Numbered from the stretch's first letter, positions 1 through 8,030 are shown. The stretch is 8,242 nucleotides of DNA from Alphaproteobacteria bacterium (GCA_947497675.1 CANMHY010000025.1:1-8242), one strand, 5' to 3'. Notes: generated from the sequence alone by a model not told the origin. Made by a program: numbers and translations.

Positions 1-1
1 T

Positions 2-1840
2 CTCCAAAAATTTCAACGGTCCAACCATAGTACATGTATCAACCAAAAGTCTCTTGTGAGGCTTGGAGATGTTATTCGAAAGGGCGATATTTTAGCAGAT
101 GGTCCTGCGACAGATTTTGGAGAGTTGGCTTTGGGACGAAACGTTCTGGTTGCCTTTATGCCATGGCATGGATATAACTTTGAAGACTCTATCATTATCT
201 CTGAGCGCATTGTTTCTGAAGATGTTTTTACCTCAATTCATATTGAAGAATTTGAAGTAATGGCGCGTGACACGAAGCTTGGAAATGAAGAAATTACCCG
301 TGATATTCCAAATATAGGAGAAGAAGGTCTCAAAAATCTTGATGAGGCAGGTATTGTCTTTATTGGAGCAGAGGTAAAGCCAGGAGATGTTCTTGTTGGA
401 AAAGTAACGCCAAAGGGGGAGTCCCCGATGACGCCAGAAGAGAAGCTTTTACGGGCCATTTTTGGAGAAAAAGCAACGGATGTTCGAGATTCATCTCTGC
501 GCGTTCCGCCTGGGGTTTCCGGAACAATTGTTTCTGTTCGTGTGTTTTCACGTCGTGGTATTGACAAAGACGAACGTGCTATTGTTATTGAACGTCAAGA
601 AATCGATCGCCTTTCAAAAGATAGAGATGCAGAGCGGGCTATTTTGGAGCGCGGGTTTTATGCCCACCTTAAAGATTTTTTGTTGGGACAGCAGCTCGCT
701 TCTGGACCAAAAGGTCTGAAAAAAGGAGCTCTCGTTGATGATGATCTTTTAGCATCTCTAACACAAGGACAATGGCGTCAAATCATTGTTGAAGATGATC
801 AAGTCATGTTGAGTGTTGAAGCTTTAAAACGTCAAATTGATGAGAGCATTGAAGCTCTCCAGGAACGCTTTAATGACAAAGTTGAAAAAATTTGTCAGGG
901 AGACGATCTTGCGCCTGGTGTTATGAAAATGGTAAAAGTTTTTATTGCCGTTAAAAGAAAACTTCAGCCAGGTGATAAAATGGCGGGTCGTCATGGAAAC
1001 AAAGGCGTTGTTTCAAAGGTTGTTCCTGCAGCTGACATGCCTTATCTTGAAGATGGTCGCCCTGTGGACATTATTTTAAACCCGCTCGGTGTGCCCTCCC
1101 GTATGAACGTCGGACAGGTTCTAGAAACGCACCTTGGATGGGCGGCGGCGGGTCTTGGACTTCAAATTGGAGAGATGCTTAAGCAATTTGAGTCTTCGAC
1201 AACGCTCAGAAAAGAAGAAGCGACACGTCTCAGGACGCATTTGGCAACGATTTATACCAAAAAAGAAGATCAAGATGATCTTGATGCTCTTTCTGACGAG
1301 GAACTTTTAGACCTTGCGCGTAATTTAAGACCTGGTGTTCCGATGGCAACGCCCGTTTTTGATGGTGCACGGGAACCTGATATCGTTGCATGTTTAAAGC
1401 AAGCTGGTCTTTCAAGTGATGGTCAGTGCATGTTGGTCGATGGTCGAACGGGTGAGCTTTTTGATCGCCCTGTGACGGTCGGGTATATCTACATGTTAAA
1501 ATTACATCACTTGGTCGACGATAAAATCCACGCACGTTCGATAGGACCGTACAGTCTTGTGACGCAACAACCTCTGGGCGGTAAGGCTCAATTTGGAGGG
1601 CAACGTTTTGGTGAAATGGAAGTCTGGGCACTCGAAGCTTATGGTGCCGCCTATACACTTCAGGAAATGTTGACGGTTAAATCAGATGATGTGATCGGAC
1701 GAACGAAAGTTTATGAAGCGATTATTCGTGGTGATGATAATTACGAGGCAGGGGTTCCAGAGTCTTTTAACGTTCTCTTGAAAGAGCTTAAATCTTTAGG
1801 TCTCGATGTTGAATTTAATCAGGTAAAGTATACGGCTTAA
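2..1840 (+). CDS. rpoB: RNA polymerase beta subunit, C-terminal 612 residues (5' end outside window)
   Basis: This is the beta subunit of DNA-dependent RNA polymerase; with beta-prime it forms the catalytic cleft. The frame is open from base 2 ([16 protein letters not shown]...), so the GTG at 56 is an internal Val codon and not the start. The copy begins near residue 760 of the roughly 1340-residue E. coli protein, so the rifampicin region lies upstream. Visible motifs are GYNFEDS at 170-190 (equivalent of E. coli E813/D814 near the active site), KVTPKGES followed by [12 protein letters not shown], and [23 protein letters not shown] is at 965-1006, with the two conserved active-centre lysines at 977 and 1001. 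PLGVPSRMN and the C-terminal block [20 protein letters not shown], which clamps onto beta-prime, are also present. The reading frame is intact and ends with TAA, 20 bases before rpoC, as expected for one operon. Identification is certain; only the N-terminal part is missing. Confidence 0.98.
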   Translation, partial: LQKFQRSNHSTCINQKSLVRLGDVIRKGDILADGPATDFGELALGRNVLVAFMPWHGYNFEDSIIISERIVSEDVFTSIHIEEFEVMARDTKLGNEEITRDIPNIGEEGLKNLDEAGIVFIGAEVKPGDVLVGKVTPKGESPMTPEEKLLRAIFGEKATDVRDSSLRVPPGVSGTIVSVRVFSRRGIDKDERAIVIERQEIDRLSKDRDAERAILERGFYAHLKDFLLGQQLASGPKGLKKGALVDDDLLASLTQGQWRQIIVEDDQVMLSVEALKRQIDESIEALQERFNDKVEKICQGDDLAPGVMKMVKVFIAVKRKLQPGDKMAGRHGNKGVVSKVVPAADMPYLEDGRPVDIILNPLGVPSRMNVGQVLETHLGWAAAGLGLQIGEMLKQFESSTTLRKEEATRLRTHLATIYTKKEDQDDLDALSDEELLDLARNLRPGVPMATPVFDGAREPDIVACLKQAGLSSDGQCMLVDGRTGELFDRPVTVGYIYMLKLHHLVDDKIHARSIGPYSLVTQQPLGGKAQFGGQRFGEMEVWALEAYGAAYTLQEMLTVKSDDVIGRTKVYEAIIRGDDNYEAGVPESFNVLLKELKSLGLDVEFNQVKYTA

Positions 1841-1848
1841 TGAGGGAT

Positions 1849-1854
1849 AAGGGA
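1849..1854 (+). promoter_or_regulatory. Shine-Dalgarno of rpoC
   Basis: AAGGGA lies 6 bases before the ATG at 1861 and decides the start. An earlier in-frame ATG at 1840, overlapping the rpoB stop as TAATG, would add seven residues (MRDKGSR). It has no comparable ribosome site, and the extra residues do not match the usual alphaproteobacterial beta-prime N-terminus. Translational coupling from rpoB is possible given the 20-base gap. Confidence 0.75.
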
Positions 1855-1860
1855 TCACGC

Positions 1861-4800
1861 ATGAGTACTCAATTAATGAATGCCTTTAAGAAAAATGGTT
1901 CAGTTCCTCATAATTTTGATGAATTTCGGATTGGAATTGCAAGTCCTGACTTGATTCGGTCTTGGTCATTTGGTGAGGTAAAAAAGCCGGAAACAATAAA
2001 TTATCGCACATTTAAGCCCGAGAGAGATGGACTGTTTTGTGCGCGTATTTTTGGTCCTGTAAAAGATTATGAATGTTTGTGCGGTAAATATAAACGCATG
2101 AAATATCGCGGCGTTGTTTGTGAAAAATGTGGTGTTGAAGTAACATTGACAAAAGTTCGTCGTGAACGGATGGGACACATAGAGCTTGCTGCACCTGTTG
2201 CGCATATTTGGTTTTTAAAATCTCTTCCAAGTCGTATTGGGATGCTTTTAGATATGACGCTTAAAGATATTGAGCGCGTCTTATATTTTGAAAATTATGT
2301 GGTGATAGAACCTGGGTTAACGCCCTTGAAAATGCGACAACTCCTGACGGAAGATGAGTATACAAAAGCTCAAAATGAGTATGGTCAAGATAGTTTTACG
2401 GCCAGTATTGGTGGGGAGGCTATCCAAACAATGCTCAAGGCTATTGACCTTGAAGAGACACAAACTCAATTACGGGCTGAACTTCTTCAAAAAAGCTCTG
2501 AAGTGCGCCGTAAAAAAGTTGTGCGTCAACTTAAGGTTATTGGGTCTTTTATAGAATCTAAGGCGCGTCCAGAATGGGTGATCTTAGAAGTACTCCCAAT
2601 TATTCCACCTGAGTTGCGTCCTTTGGTTCCTTTGGACGGAGGTCGTTTTGCAACTTCTGACTTGAATGATTTGTATCGACGCGTCATTAACCGTAATAAT
2701 CGTCTCCAAAGATTGATGGAGTTAAAAGCGCCTGATATTATTATCCGCAATGAGAAGCGTATGCTTCAAGAGTCTGTGGATGCTTTATTTGATAACAGCA
2801 GACGTGTGCGCCCAATTACAGGCAGTAATAAGCGTCCTTTAAAATCGTTGTCTGACAACTTAAAAGGAAAACAAGGTCGTTTCCGTCAAAATCTTCTTGG
2901 AAAACGCGTGGATTATTCTGGACGCTCTGTGATTGTTGTGGGGCCTGAGTTGAAGCTCCATCAATGTGGGCTTCCTAAAAAGATGGCCCTTGAGCTCTTT
3001 AAACCTTTTATTTATTCACGTCTTGAAAAGTATGGTCTTGCAACCACCATTAAAGCGGCAAAGAGGATGGTTGAAAAAGAGCGTCCTGAGGTCTGGGATA
3101 TTTTAGAAGAAGTAATTCGCGAGCATCCTGTTCTTTTAAACCGTGCTCCGACACTTCATAGACTTGGTATTCAAGCATTTGAGCCAATCTTGATTGAAGG
3201 GAAAGCGATTCAACTTCATCCTCTTGTATGCGCTGCTTTTAACGCTGACTTTGACGGTGATCAGATGGCGGTTCATATTCCTCTTTCCATAGAGGCTCAA
3301 CTTGAAGCGCGCGTTTTGATGATGTCGACAAATAACATTTTGAGCCCAGCCAATGGTCGTCCGATCATTGTTCCGTCTAAAGATATTGTTTTGGGGCTTT
3401 ATTATCTAACGCTTGAGCGTGACGGTGAGAAAGGAGAAGGGATGCTTATTTCTTCTCTTGGGGAACTTGAGCTTGCTCTTGAAAACAAAAATCTTTCTCT
3501 CCATGCGAAGATTAAAGCACGTCTTGAAGGGTATGATGCCACAGGCAAGTTTTCGTCACGTGTTGTTGAAACAACGGCAGGTCGATATATTTTAGCTCAG
3601 ATTTTGCCACAACATCCTCAAATTTCTTTTGATTATGTAAATCAATTGATGGTGACAAAACACATCGTTCACCTGTTTGATACGGTTTATCGTCATTGTG
3701 GTCAGAAGGAAACGGTTCTTTTTGCAGATCATATGATGGAACTCGGATTTAAATATGCAACGAAGTCGGGTGTTTCCTTTGGTAAGGACGATATTCTTAT
3801 TCCAGCCGAAAAAGAAAAACTTATTCGTGCGACCCGTGAAAAGGTTGCTGAGTATGAGAAGCAGTATCAAGATGGGTTGATTACCCATGGTGAGAAATAC
3901 AACAAGGTTGTTGATGCGTGGGATGAATGTAGCCATAAAATGGCGGAAGCTATGATGGAAGGGTTTGCGCATACTGAAATTGGAAAACCTGTAAACTCCA
4001 TTTATATGATGGCACACTCGGGTGCGCGTGGTTCTGTTGCTCAGGTTAAACAGTTGGCGGGTATGCGTGGATTAATGAGTAAACCTTCTGGTGAAATCAT
4101 TGAAACGCCTATTCTCTCGAACTTTAAGGAAGGACTTTCCGTTCTTGAATATTTCAACTCAACCCATGGAACCCGAAAAGGGTTGGCGGATACGGCCTTA
4201 AGAACAGCAAACTCAGGGTATTTGACAAGGCGTCTTGTGGATGTTGCACAGGATTGTATTGTGAATGAAGCTGACTGTGGAACAACAAAAAGTATTACTT
4301 TAAAGCACGTTCAAGAAGGAGCAGAAATTGTTGCATCAATTTCTGAGCGTTCTTTGGGCCGAACAGCTGCAAATGATATTATCGATCCTCTTACAGGTCT
4401 GGTCATTGTTCAAACGGGCCAGCTTATCAATGAAGTGGAAGCAGAAGCAATTGATAAAGCTGGTATTGATGAACTTACAATTCGTTCAGTCTTGACATGT
4501 GAAGCATCAGATGGTGTTTGTGCAAAATGTTATGGTCGTGACCTTGCGCGCGGAACTGAAGTAAACGCTGGAGAAGCCGTTGGTGTTGTGGCTGCTCAGT
4601 CAATTGGTGAACCTGGAACACAGCTTACAATGCGGACATTCCATATTGGAGGAGCTGCACAGCGTGGCGTTGAGATATCCAGTATTGATGCCTCTTTTGA
4701 TGCAGAAGTTAAATTTATCAATAAGAGTACAGTTCAGACTGCTGAAGGCGTTGATATTGTAATGGGACGTTATTGTGAACTTGTTCTCTATGATGCCAAT

Positions 4801-6069
4801 GGTCGTGAGAGGATGAGGCATAAAGTTCCCTATGGCGCGCGTTTAATGATTGATGAAAATGCGCGTGTTAAGAAAGGTCAAAGACTTGCCGAGTGGGATC
4901 CGTATACACTCCCTATTATTACAGAAGTAGATGGGTATGTTCATTACGTTGATCTCGTCGAAGGCGTGTCTGTCCGTGAAAACTTAGATGAAGCGACAGG
5001 GATTACAAACCGTGTCATTACGGATTGGAGACAGCAACCGCGCGGAAAGAATCTTAAACCACGTGTTGTATTGCGGGATAAAGAAGGTGAGCCTCTTATT
5101 TTAGCAAATGGAATGGAAGCACGGTACTTTTTATCTGTCGATGCGATTTTGAATGTTGAGAATGGCACTCATGTAAAAATTGGAGACACTTTGGCGCGTC
5201 TTCCACGTGAATCTTCCAAAACACGCGATATTACGGGAGGTCTGCCCCGCGTTTCTGAGTTATTTGAAGCCAGACGTCCAAAAGACTGTGCTGTTTTAAG
5301 TGATATTGATGGACGCGTTGAGTTTGGAAAAGATTATAAATCCAAACAACGGATTATGGTTGTTCCAGAAGATGTTGATGTTGCTCCTGTTGAATATCTT
5401 ATTCCCAAAGGTCATCATATTACGGTACAAGAGGGTGAATTTGTTCGAAAGGGTGACCCATTGGTCGACGGTGCGAAGGCTCCCCATGATATTTTACGTA
5501 TCTTAGGACTTGAAGCGCTTGCAACCTTTTTGATCAATGAAATTCAGTATGTGTATCGTCTTCAAGGTGTGAAGATAAATGATAAACATATTGAGGTTAT
5601 TGTGCGTCAAATGATGCAAAAAGTTGAAATTGTTGACCCAGGTGAGTCCACGTTTTTATTGGGAGAGCAAATTGATCGAATGGACTTTGTCGAGGAAAAT
5701 AAGAAAATAGAGGAAGAGGGATTGATTCCTGCTCGGGCAATTCCAATTCTTCAAGGAATTACCAAGGCCTCGCTACAAACACGTTCTTTTGTGTCAGCGG
5801 CCTCTTTCCAAGACACAACACGGGTTCTTACAGAAGCTGCGGTTTCTGGTAAGGTTGATCGTCTATCTGGTCTTAAAGAAAACGTTATTGTGGGGCGTCT
5901 CATTCCAACTGGAACGGGAAGCGGCATTAACCGACTCAAGCGTGTTGCCATTGATCGCGATAAAGTTCTTATTCAAGAGAATACGGACAGAAACAATCGC
6001 AAGCGCGAAAAGAAAATCGCTGCGTCTGCTTTTAAATCAGATCCGTTTCAAGTGATTTCTGCAGATTAA
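1861..6069 (+). CDS. rpoC: RNA polymerase beta-prime subunit, full length (1402 aa)
   Basis: This is the catalytic beta-prime subunit of RNA polymerase. Length is close to the 1407 residues of E. coli. In order: [30 protein letters not shown]; the N-terminal zinc site C72, C74, C87, C90; the switch-2/rudder-side motif [16 protein letters not shown] at 341-356; and the Mg-binding NADFDGDQ with D463, D465 and D467. [17 protein letters not shown] starts at 721, and the bridge-helix stretch [17 protein letters not shown] starts at 782. The second zinc site is C806, C880, C887, C890. The trigger-loop motif MRTFHIGG is at 924-931, followed by a proteobacterial SI3-type insertion to about 1120. DITGGLPRV then starts at 1123, and [15 protein letters not shown] and [15 protein letters not shown] follow. 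All key residues are present. The C-terminal tail is Lys/Arg-rich, unlike the acidic E. coli tail. The start is set by the Shine-Dalgarno at 1849. It is co-transcribed with rpoB and followed by a terminator. Confidence 0.98.
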   Translation: MSTQLMNAFKKNGSVPHNFDEFRIGIASPDLIRSWSFGEVKKPETINYRTFKPERDGLFCARIFGPVKDYECLCGKYKRMKYRGVVCEKCGVEVTLTKVRRERMGHIELAAPVAHIWFLKSLPSRIGMLLDMTLKDIERVLYFENYVVIEPGLTPLKMRQLLTEDEYTKAQNEYGQDSFTASIGGEAIQTMLKAIDLEETQTQLRAELLQKSSEVRRKKVVRQLKVIGSFIESKARPEWVILEVLPIIPPELRPLVPLDGGRFATSDLNDLYRRVINRNNRLQRLMELKAPDIIIRNEKRMLQESVDALFDNSRRVRPITGSNKRPLKSLSDNLKGKQGRFRQNLLGKRVDYSGRSVIVVGPELKLHQCGLPKKMALELFKPFIYSRLEKYGLATTIKAAKRMVEKERPEVWDILEEVIREHPVLLNRAPTLHRLGIQAFEPILIEGKAIQLHPLVCAAFNADFDGDQMAVHIPLSIEAQLEARVLMMSTNNILSPANGRPIIVPSKDIVLGLYYLTLERDGEKGEGMLISSLGELELALENKNLSLHAKIKARLEGYDATGKFSSRVVETTAGRYILAQILPQHPQISFDYVNQLMVTKHIVHLFDTVYRHCGQKETVLFADHMMELGFKYATKSGVSFGKDDILIPAEKEKLIRATREKVAEYEKQYQDGLITHGEKYNKVVDAWDECSHKMAEAMMEGFAHTEIGKPVNSIYMMAHSGARGSVAQVKQLAGMRGLMSKPSGEIIETPILSNFKEGLSVLEYFNSTHGTRKGLADTALRTANSGYLTRRLVDVAQDCIVNEADCGTTKSITLKHVQEGAEIVASISERSLGRTAANDIIDPLTGLVIVQTGQLINEVEAEAIDKAGIDELTIRSVLTCEASDGVCAKCYGRDLARGTEVNAGEAVGVVAAQSIGEPGTQLTMRTFHIGGAAQRGVEISSIDASFDAEVKFINKSTVQTAEGVDIVMGRYCELVLYDANGRERMRHKVPYGARLMIDENARVKKGQRLAEWDPYTLPIITEVDGYVHYVDLVEGVSVRENLDEATGITNRVITDWRQQPRGKNLKPRVVLRDKEGEPLILANGMEARYFLSVDAILNVENGTHVKIGDTLARLPRESSKTRDITGGLPRVSELFEARRPKDCAVLSDIDGRVEFGKDYKSKQRIMVVPEDVDVAPVEYLIPKGHHITVQEGEFVRKGDPLVDGAKAPHDILRILGLEALATFLINEIQYVYRLQGVKINDKHIEVIVRQMMQKVEIVDPGESTFLLGEQIDRMDFVEENKKIEEEGLIPARAIPILQGITKASLQTRSFVSAASFQDTTRVLTEAAVSGKVDRLSGLKENVIVGRLIPTGTGSGINRLKRVAIDRDKVLIQENTDRNNRKREKKIAASAFKSDPFQVISAD

Positions 6070-6092
6070 ATTAAAAGAAGTCTTAAAAAAGA

Positions 6093-6128
6093 GGGGAGAT
6101 AGGGCGTTTTTCTTATCTCTCCTTTTTT
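6093..6128 (+). terminator. Rho-independent terminator of the rpoBC operon
   Basis: GGGGAGATA (6093-6101) pairs with TATCTCTCC (6114-6122), giving a 9-bp stem with one G-U pair and a 12-base loop. Six T follow directly (6123-6128) and an A-run precedes the stem at 6085-6090. It lies 24 bases after the rpoC stop. The A-run and T-run could lengthen the helix, and on the other strand the same element would have a weaker T-tract. Stem, position and T-run together make this a strong call. Confidence 0.9.
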
Positions 6129-6130
6129 AC

Positions 6131-6159
6131 TTGAAATTAAAAAATACCTCTTATATATA
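6131..6159 (+). promoter_or_regulatory. Candidate sigma-70 promoter of the secreted-protein gene
   Basis: TTGAAA (6131-6136) is followed after 17 bases by TATATA (6154-6159) in a TATATATAA context. Other -10 registers (6152 or 6156) are possible. It starts three bases after the terminator T-tract and about 80 bases before the next gene, where a new promoter is needed. The surrounding AT-richness lowers confidence. Confidence 0.5.
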
Positions 6160-6169
6160 AACTAACTAA

Positions 6170-6214
6170 TTGAGGATTAATGAATTTTAGTGTAGCCTCA
6201 AATTTTTAAAAATT
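6170..6214 (+). other. Small inverted repeats in the leader of the secreted-protein gene
   Basis: TTGAGG (6170-6175) and CCTCAA (6196-6201) are complementary and enclose 20 bases. They are followed at once by the 14-base palindrome AATTTTTAAAAATT (6201-6214). If transcription starts near 6166, both lie in the 5' untranslated leader and could fold or bind a regulator. The stems are short and AT-rich, so chance is a real alternative. Confidence 0.25.
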
Positions 6215-6226
6215 ATTATTCTAATT

Positions 6227-6232
6227 AAAGGA
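6227..6232 (+). promoter_or_regulatory. Shine-Dalgarno deciding a GTG start at 6242
   Basis: AAAGGA sits 9 bases before GTG 6242. The longer frame could begin with TTG at 6233, but that codon directly abuts this site and could not be initiated from it. The GTG also gives a cleaner signal peptide beginning MKNKSLFLKR. Confidence 0.7.
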
Positions 6233-6241
6233 TTGAATACT

Positions 6242-7567
6242 GTGAAAAATAAATCATTATTTTTAAAACGTCTTTTTATGAGTGCGGCTTTAAGTGCCCT
6301 TTTGACGTCTCCAGGGTTTGCAATGGATGATGAAATGAAGGCACGTGTTGCTGCCGTACAGGGAGTAAAGTTAAATGCTCAGCAAGATGACTTTATACGC
6401 AAGCTTAAAAACACTGTCTGGGTTGACATAAAGGTCTCTTTTGAGGAAATTTTGGATGGTCTTTCTATGGGCAGTAGGAATGCAGATGAAGGCGAATTTC
6501 AGAGCTTTTTTCCCTGCTGTGGTAAAGAGGGTGTAGTTACAGCTCTTCAAAAGATAAGGCAGGCTTTAGATGAAACTTTGCCAAGTTATAAGACAGATTA
6601 CTTGAGACATAAAGAGGAGATTAAATCTTCGGTTGTTGTTGAGGTCTATCTAGATGTACTTTCTCGTGATTTGAGAGGAATTTTAGCTCCGGCTTTAATC
6701 GAGACGGAAGATTTTTTAGGGAATACGACACTTGTATTGTGTACAAATCTTCATCATAAGTTGCTGGGCACGCAAGAGCTCCTTAGTAAGAAGTTGAAGA
6801 GTTTCTATTTTTCAGACCACACAGATACATTAAAGGCTTATTTTTTTGGTGAAAATCCTCCTCAAAGTCAAGAAGTTGCAGATGAAATAGAGAGAGTGAG
6901 AAAGCTTCAAATTAAAGAGCAGGTTGCAATGGAGGAGCAGGTGCGAGAGGCGCGCTTGCGTAAAATGCAGCTTGATGCATTTCTGCAGAGTGAGCAGGGT
7001 ACTTTATATGGGGTGACAAAAGCTCTTATTAAAGAGAGACTTCGGAAAGGTAAACAGGGCGACGAATTTATAATGACTCTTGCAAATGAAGAATGTTTCA
7101 ATTATTTAAAGGTTATATTAAATGAAGATTCTTTCTTAAATCGCCTGGCAAATTTAAATGGGATTAATGCTTCTAAAATAAGTAGAGGTAGAACTCAGCT
7201 AGAAGATATTGCTTTGATTGATTTTTCAAACTCCGTAAAAACTTGGAGAAATCAGATATTTCCAGATAAGGGTGATGAAGGATCCTTTTTAGGAGGGCTC
7301 GAGACGATTAACCGGCATTGCGGGAAGAGCACCAGAATCGATGATAGTCCTAATAAGGCATTTTTTCAGATTTTGAGACTTTTAAAAGAGATTTCCGATA
7401 AATTTCCACAAGATGAAAGAGTGAAGACACTTGTTTTTCAATCCTTTGGTTTTATCCAAGATCAACACAATATGTGTGCCTCTGGACTGATGGGGCGTTC
7501 TTTGCTTCTTGCCTCTTTAATTTCTAACCTATTGGTAGATGCGGTGGAAAAACCTTTTGTAAAATAA
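6242..7567 (+). CDS. Secreted or periplasmic protein of unknown family (441 aa)
   Basis: I do not recognise this protein. It starts with GTG, chosen from the Shine-Dalgarno at 6227. Residues 1-27 form a typical Sec signal peptide: basic KNKSLFLKR, a hydrophobic core LFMSAALSALL, then TSPGFA with likely signal peptidase I cleavage after A27. No lipobox cysteine is present. The mature part is mostly predicted-helical by eye. A highly charged stretch at about 213-247 (ADEIERVRKLQ...MEEQVREARLRK) suggests a coiled coil. There are six cysteines (92, 93, 167, 285, 360, 412), all in the mature part, so periplasmic disulfides are possible. Residues 414-434 are hydrophobic or amphipathic, probably not a true anchor. 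No enzyme motif or repeat was seen. The gene has its own promoter candidate just after the rpoC terminator, so it is probably a separate transcription unit. No convincing terminator follows. An effector or envelope role is conjecture. Confidence 0.85.
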   Translation: MKNKSLFLKRLFMSAALSALLTSPGFAMDDEMKARVAAVQGVKLNAQQDDFIRKLKNTVWVDIKVSFEEILDGLSMGSRNADEGEFQSFFPCCGKEGVVTALQKIRQALDETLPSYKTDYLRHKEEIKSSVVVEVYLDVLSRDLRGILAPALIETEDFLGNTTLVLCTNLHHKLLGTQELLSKKLKSFYFSDHTDTLKAYFFGENPPQSQEVADEIERVRKLQIKEQVAMEEQVREARLRKMQLDAFLQSEQGTLYGVTKALIKERLRKGKQGDEFIMTLANEECFNYLKVILNEDSFLNRLANLNGINASKISRGRTQLEDIALIDFSNSVKTWRNQIFPDKGDEGSFLGGLETINRHCGKSTRIDDSPNKAFFQILRLLKEISDKFPQDERVKTLVFQSFGFIQDQHNMCASGLMGRSLLLASLISNLLVDAVEKPFVK

Positions 7568-7571
7568 AAGT

Positions 7572-7653
7572 TCTTCAAAGGGTGAAGATGAATGATGAAC
7601 ATATTGAGTTCATTGTGCGTCAAATGATGCAAAAATTAGTAGTTTTTGTTGAG
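7572..7653 (+). pseudogene. Diverged copy of an internal rpoC segment
   Basis: Bases 7572-7635 align without gaps to rpoC 5559-5622 with 58 of 64 identities, counted by hand. After one extra codon (TTA, 7636-7638) weaker similarity continues to about 7653 (GTAGTTTTTGTTGA against GTTGAAATTGTTGA). In the rpoC frame the copy reads [15 protein letters not shown] where rpoC has [15 protein letters not shown] (residues 1240-1254). The six substitutions fall in four codons and all four change the amino acid, so the copy is no longer constrained as RNA polymerase. It cannot be functional beta-prime: the rest of the subunit is absent. It is most simply a relic of partial duplication, lying 2 kb from its source in the same orientation. 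Confidence 0.85.
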
Positions 7654-7719
7654 TTGGTCTCTAAAACCCGAAATGAAGCTACCTTTACCGAATGGTTCCA
7701 TTGGGTAAAGGTAGTCTAG
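7588..7719 (+). CDS. Possible 43-residue chimeric small ORF (rpoC fragment plus palindrome)
   Basis: ATG at 7588 is preceded at 5 bases by AAGGG (7578-7582), a usable Shine-Dalgarno. The frame runs 43 codons to TAG. The first 16 residues ([16 protein letters not shown]) derive from the rpoC copy. The middle is new sequence. The last residues (ATFTEWFHWVKVV) are encoded by the 36-nt palindrome at 7679-7714. Expression is unproven, and the ribosome site arises by chance from two substitutions in the rpoC-derived sequence. The alternative is simple decayed DNA that happens to stay open. Confidence 0.25.
   Translation: MNDEHIEFIVRQMMQKLVVFVELVSKTRNEATFTEWFHWVKVV
7679..7714. repeat. 36-nt near-perfect palindrome (REP-like or palindromic element candidate)
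   Basis: CTACCTTTACC (7679-7689) is the exact reverse complement of GGTAAAGGTAG (7704-7714). Inside it AATGG (7691-7695) pairs with CCATT (7698-7702) around a 2-base TT loop. Only the G/G at 7690 and 7703 is unpaired. The whole is therefore a 17-position arm with one mismatch. No T-run follows on either strand (the nearest on + is at 7736, 21 bases away), so it does not look like an intrinsic terminator. REP-type elements, Rickettsia-like palindromic elements, a recombinase site or an RNA-stability hairpin are all possible. Confidence 0.85.
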
Positions 7720-7738
7720 TAGTGTAGAGGAGCGCTTT

Positions 7739-7867
7739 TTGATTTCTAACGAAACATTTCTTGATTTCAGTAACGACATTAAAAATAGAAGCGAGGCTGC
7801 AACCCGAATTAATGTTTAAGCATTTTTAAAAGACTGGATAACAAAAAACTTGAAAATTAATTTCTAA
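7739..7867 (+). pseudogene. Short ORF interrupted by an in-frame stop
   Basis: GAGGAG (7727-7732) lies 6 bases before a possible TTG start at 7739. The frame reads ISNETFLDFSNDIKNRSEAA and on to ...TRINV, then TAA at 7817-7819. It continues in the same frame as AFLKDWITKNLKINF to TAA at 7865-7867. The residue composition on both sides of the first stop looks protein-like, which suggests a gene remnant with a nonsense mutation. The frame upstream is open only from 7715. I cannot name a family. A 26-residue peptide ending at 7819 is the alternative. Confidence 0.35.
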
Positions 7868-7877
7868 TGCTTATACT
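7850..7877 (+). promoter_or_regulatory. Candidate sigma-70 promoter before a 19-residue ORF
   Basis: TTGAAA (7850-7855) and TATACT (7872-7877) each match consensus at 5 of 6 positions and are separated by 16 bases. Expected transcription start is near 7884, about 25 bases before the ATG at 7909. It overlaps the end of the interrupted ORF, which fits that ORF being dead. It is one of the better promoter matches in the window. Confidence 0.5.
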
Positions 7878-7908
7878 ACTGTTAACGAGCTGATTCATTA
7901 GGAAGCTG

Positions 7909-7968
7909 ATGAAAAAAACTCCTTTAACGATAAGTTCATTAAACAAGAAGCATGATATTATTTTTTAG
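7909..7968 (+). CDS. Possible 19-residue small ORF
   Basis: The ATG is preceded by AGGA (7900-7903) with a 5-base gap and lies about 25 bases after the predicted start site of the promoter at 7850. The product would be MKKTPLTISSLNKKHDIIF, basic, without a hydrophobic segment, ending in TAG. It could be a small peptide, a leader peptide for what follows, or the truncated start of a lost gene. No homologue is known to me and no expression evidence exists. Confidence 0.3.
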   Translation: MKKTPLTISSLNKKHDIIF

Positions 7969-8007
7969 TGGGCTAGTTTTAATTTTTGCTAAATTTATTC
8001 TTATCTC

Positions 8008-8030
8008 AAGGAGTTATTATGAAAAAATAG
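8008..8030 (+). pseudogene. Strong ribosome site with a three-codon ORF (ATG AAA AAA TAG)
   Basis: AAGGAG (8008-8013) sits exactly 5 bases before ATG 8019, the best Shine-Dalgarno in the window, yet the frame stops after Met-Lys-Lys. The stop follows a run of six A (8022-8027). One extra A would give MKKIVNIRSTPLLRIKRYFRL-type reading to a TGA at about 8081-8083. Two extra A (or one fewer) would give about 19 residues, ending near 8075. The usual reading is a gene start broken by an indel in the A-run. A true minigene or slippage site is the alternative. Confidence 0.4.

Noticed and set aside
56..58. GTG as a start of an rpoB-like ORF
   Set aside because: The frame is open and matches conserved beta-subunit sequence ([11 protein letters not shown]) back to base 2, so this is an internal valine.
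1230..1658. 142-codon minus-strand ORF inside rpoB (and similar shadows in rpoC)
   Set aside because: Lies wholly within strongly conserved polymerase coding sequence on the other strand and has no ribosome site or recognisable product.
1840..1860. Upstream ATG for rpoC overlapping the rpoB stop
   Set aside because: No Shine-Dalgarno precedes it and the seven extra residues do not match the family; ATG 1861 has AAGGGA at proper distance.
6233..6235. TTG start for the secreted protein
   Set aside because: It touches the AAAGGA ribosome site, leaving no spacer; GTG 6242 fits better.
7572..7588. Hairpin TCTTCA/TGAAGA as terminator of the secreted-protein gene
   Set aside because: Six-bp stem without a T-run, and the same sequence exists inside rpoC, so it is inherited from the duplication.
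7820..7864. AFLKDWITKNLKINF as a hemerythrin-like helix
   Set aside because: Only a short FLKDW-type resemblance; the metal-binding histidines of that family are not seen.
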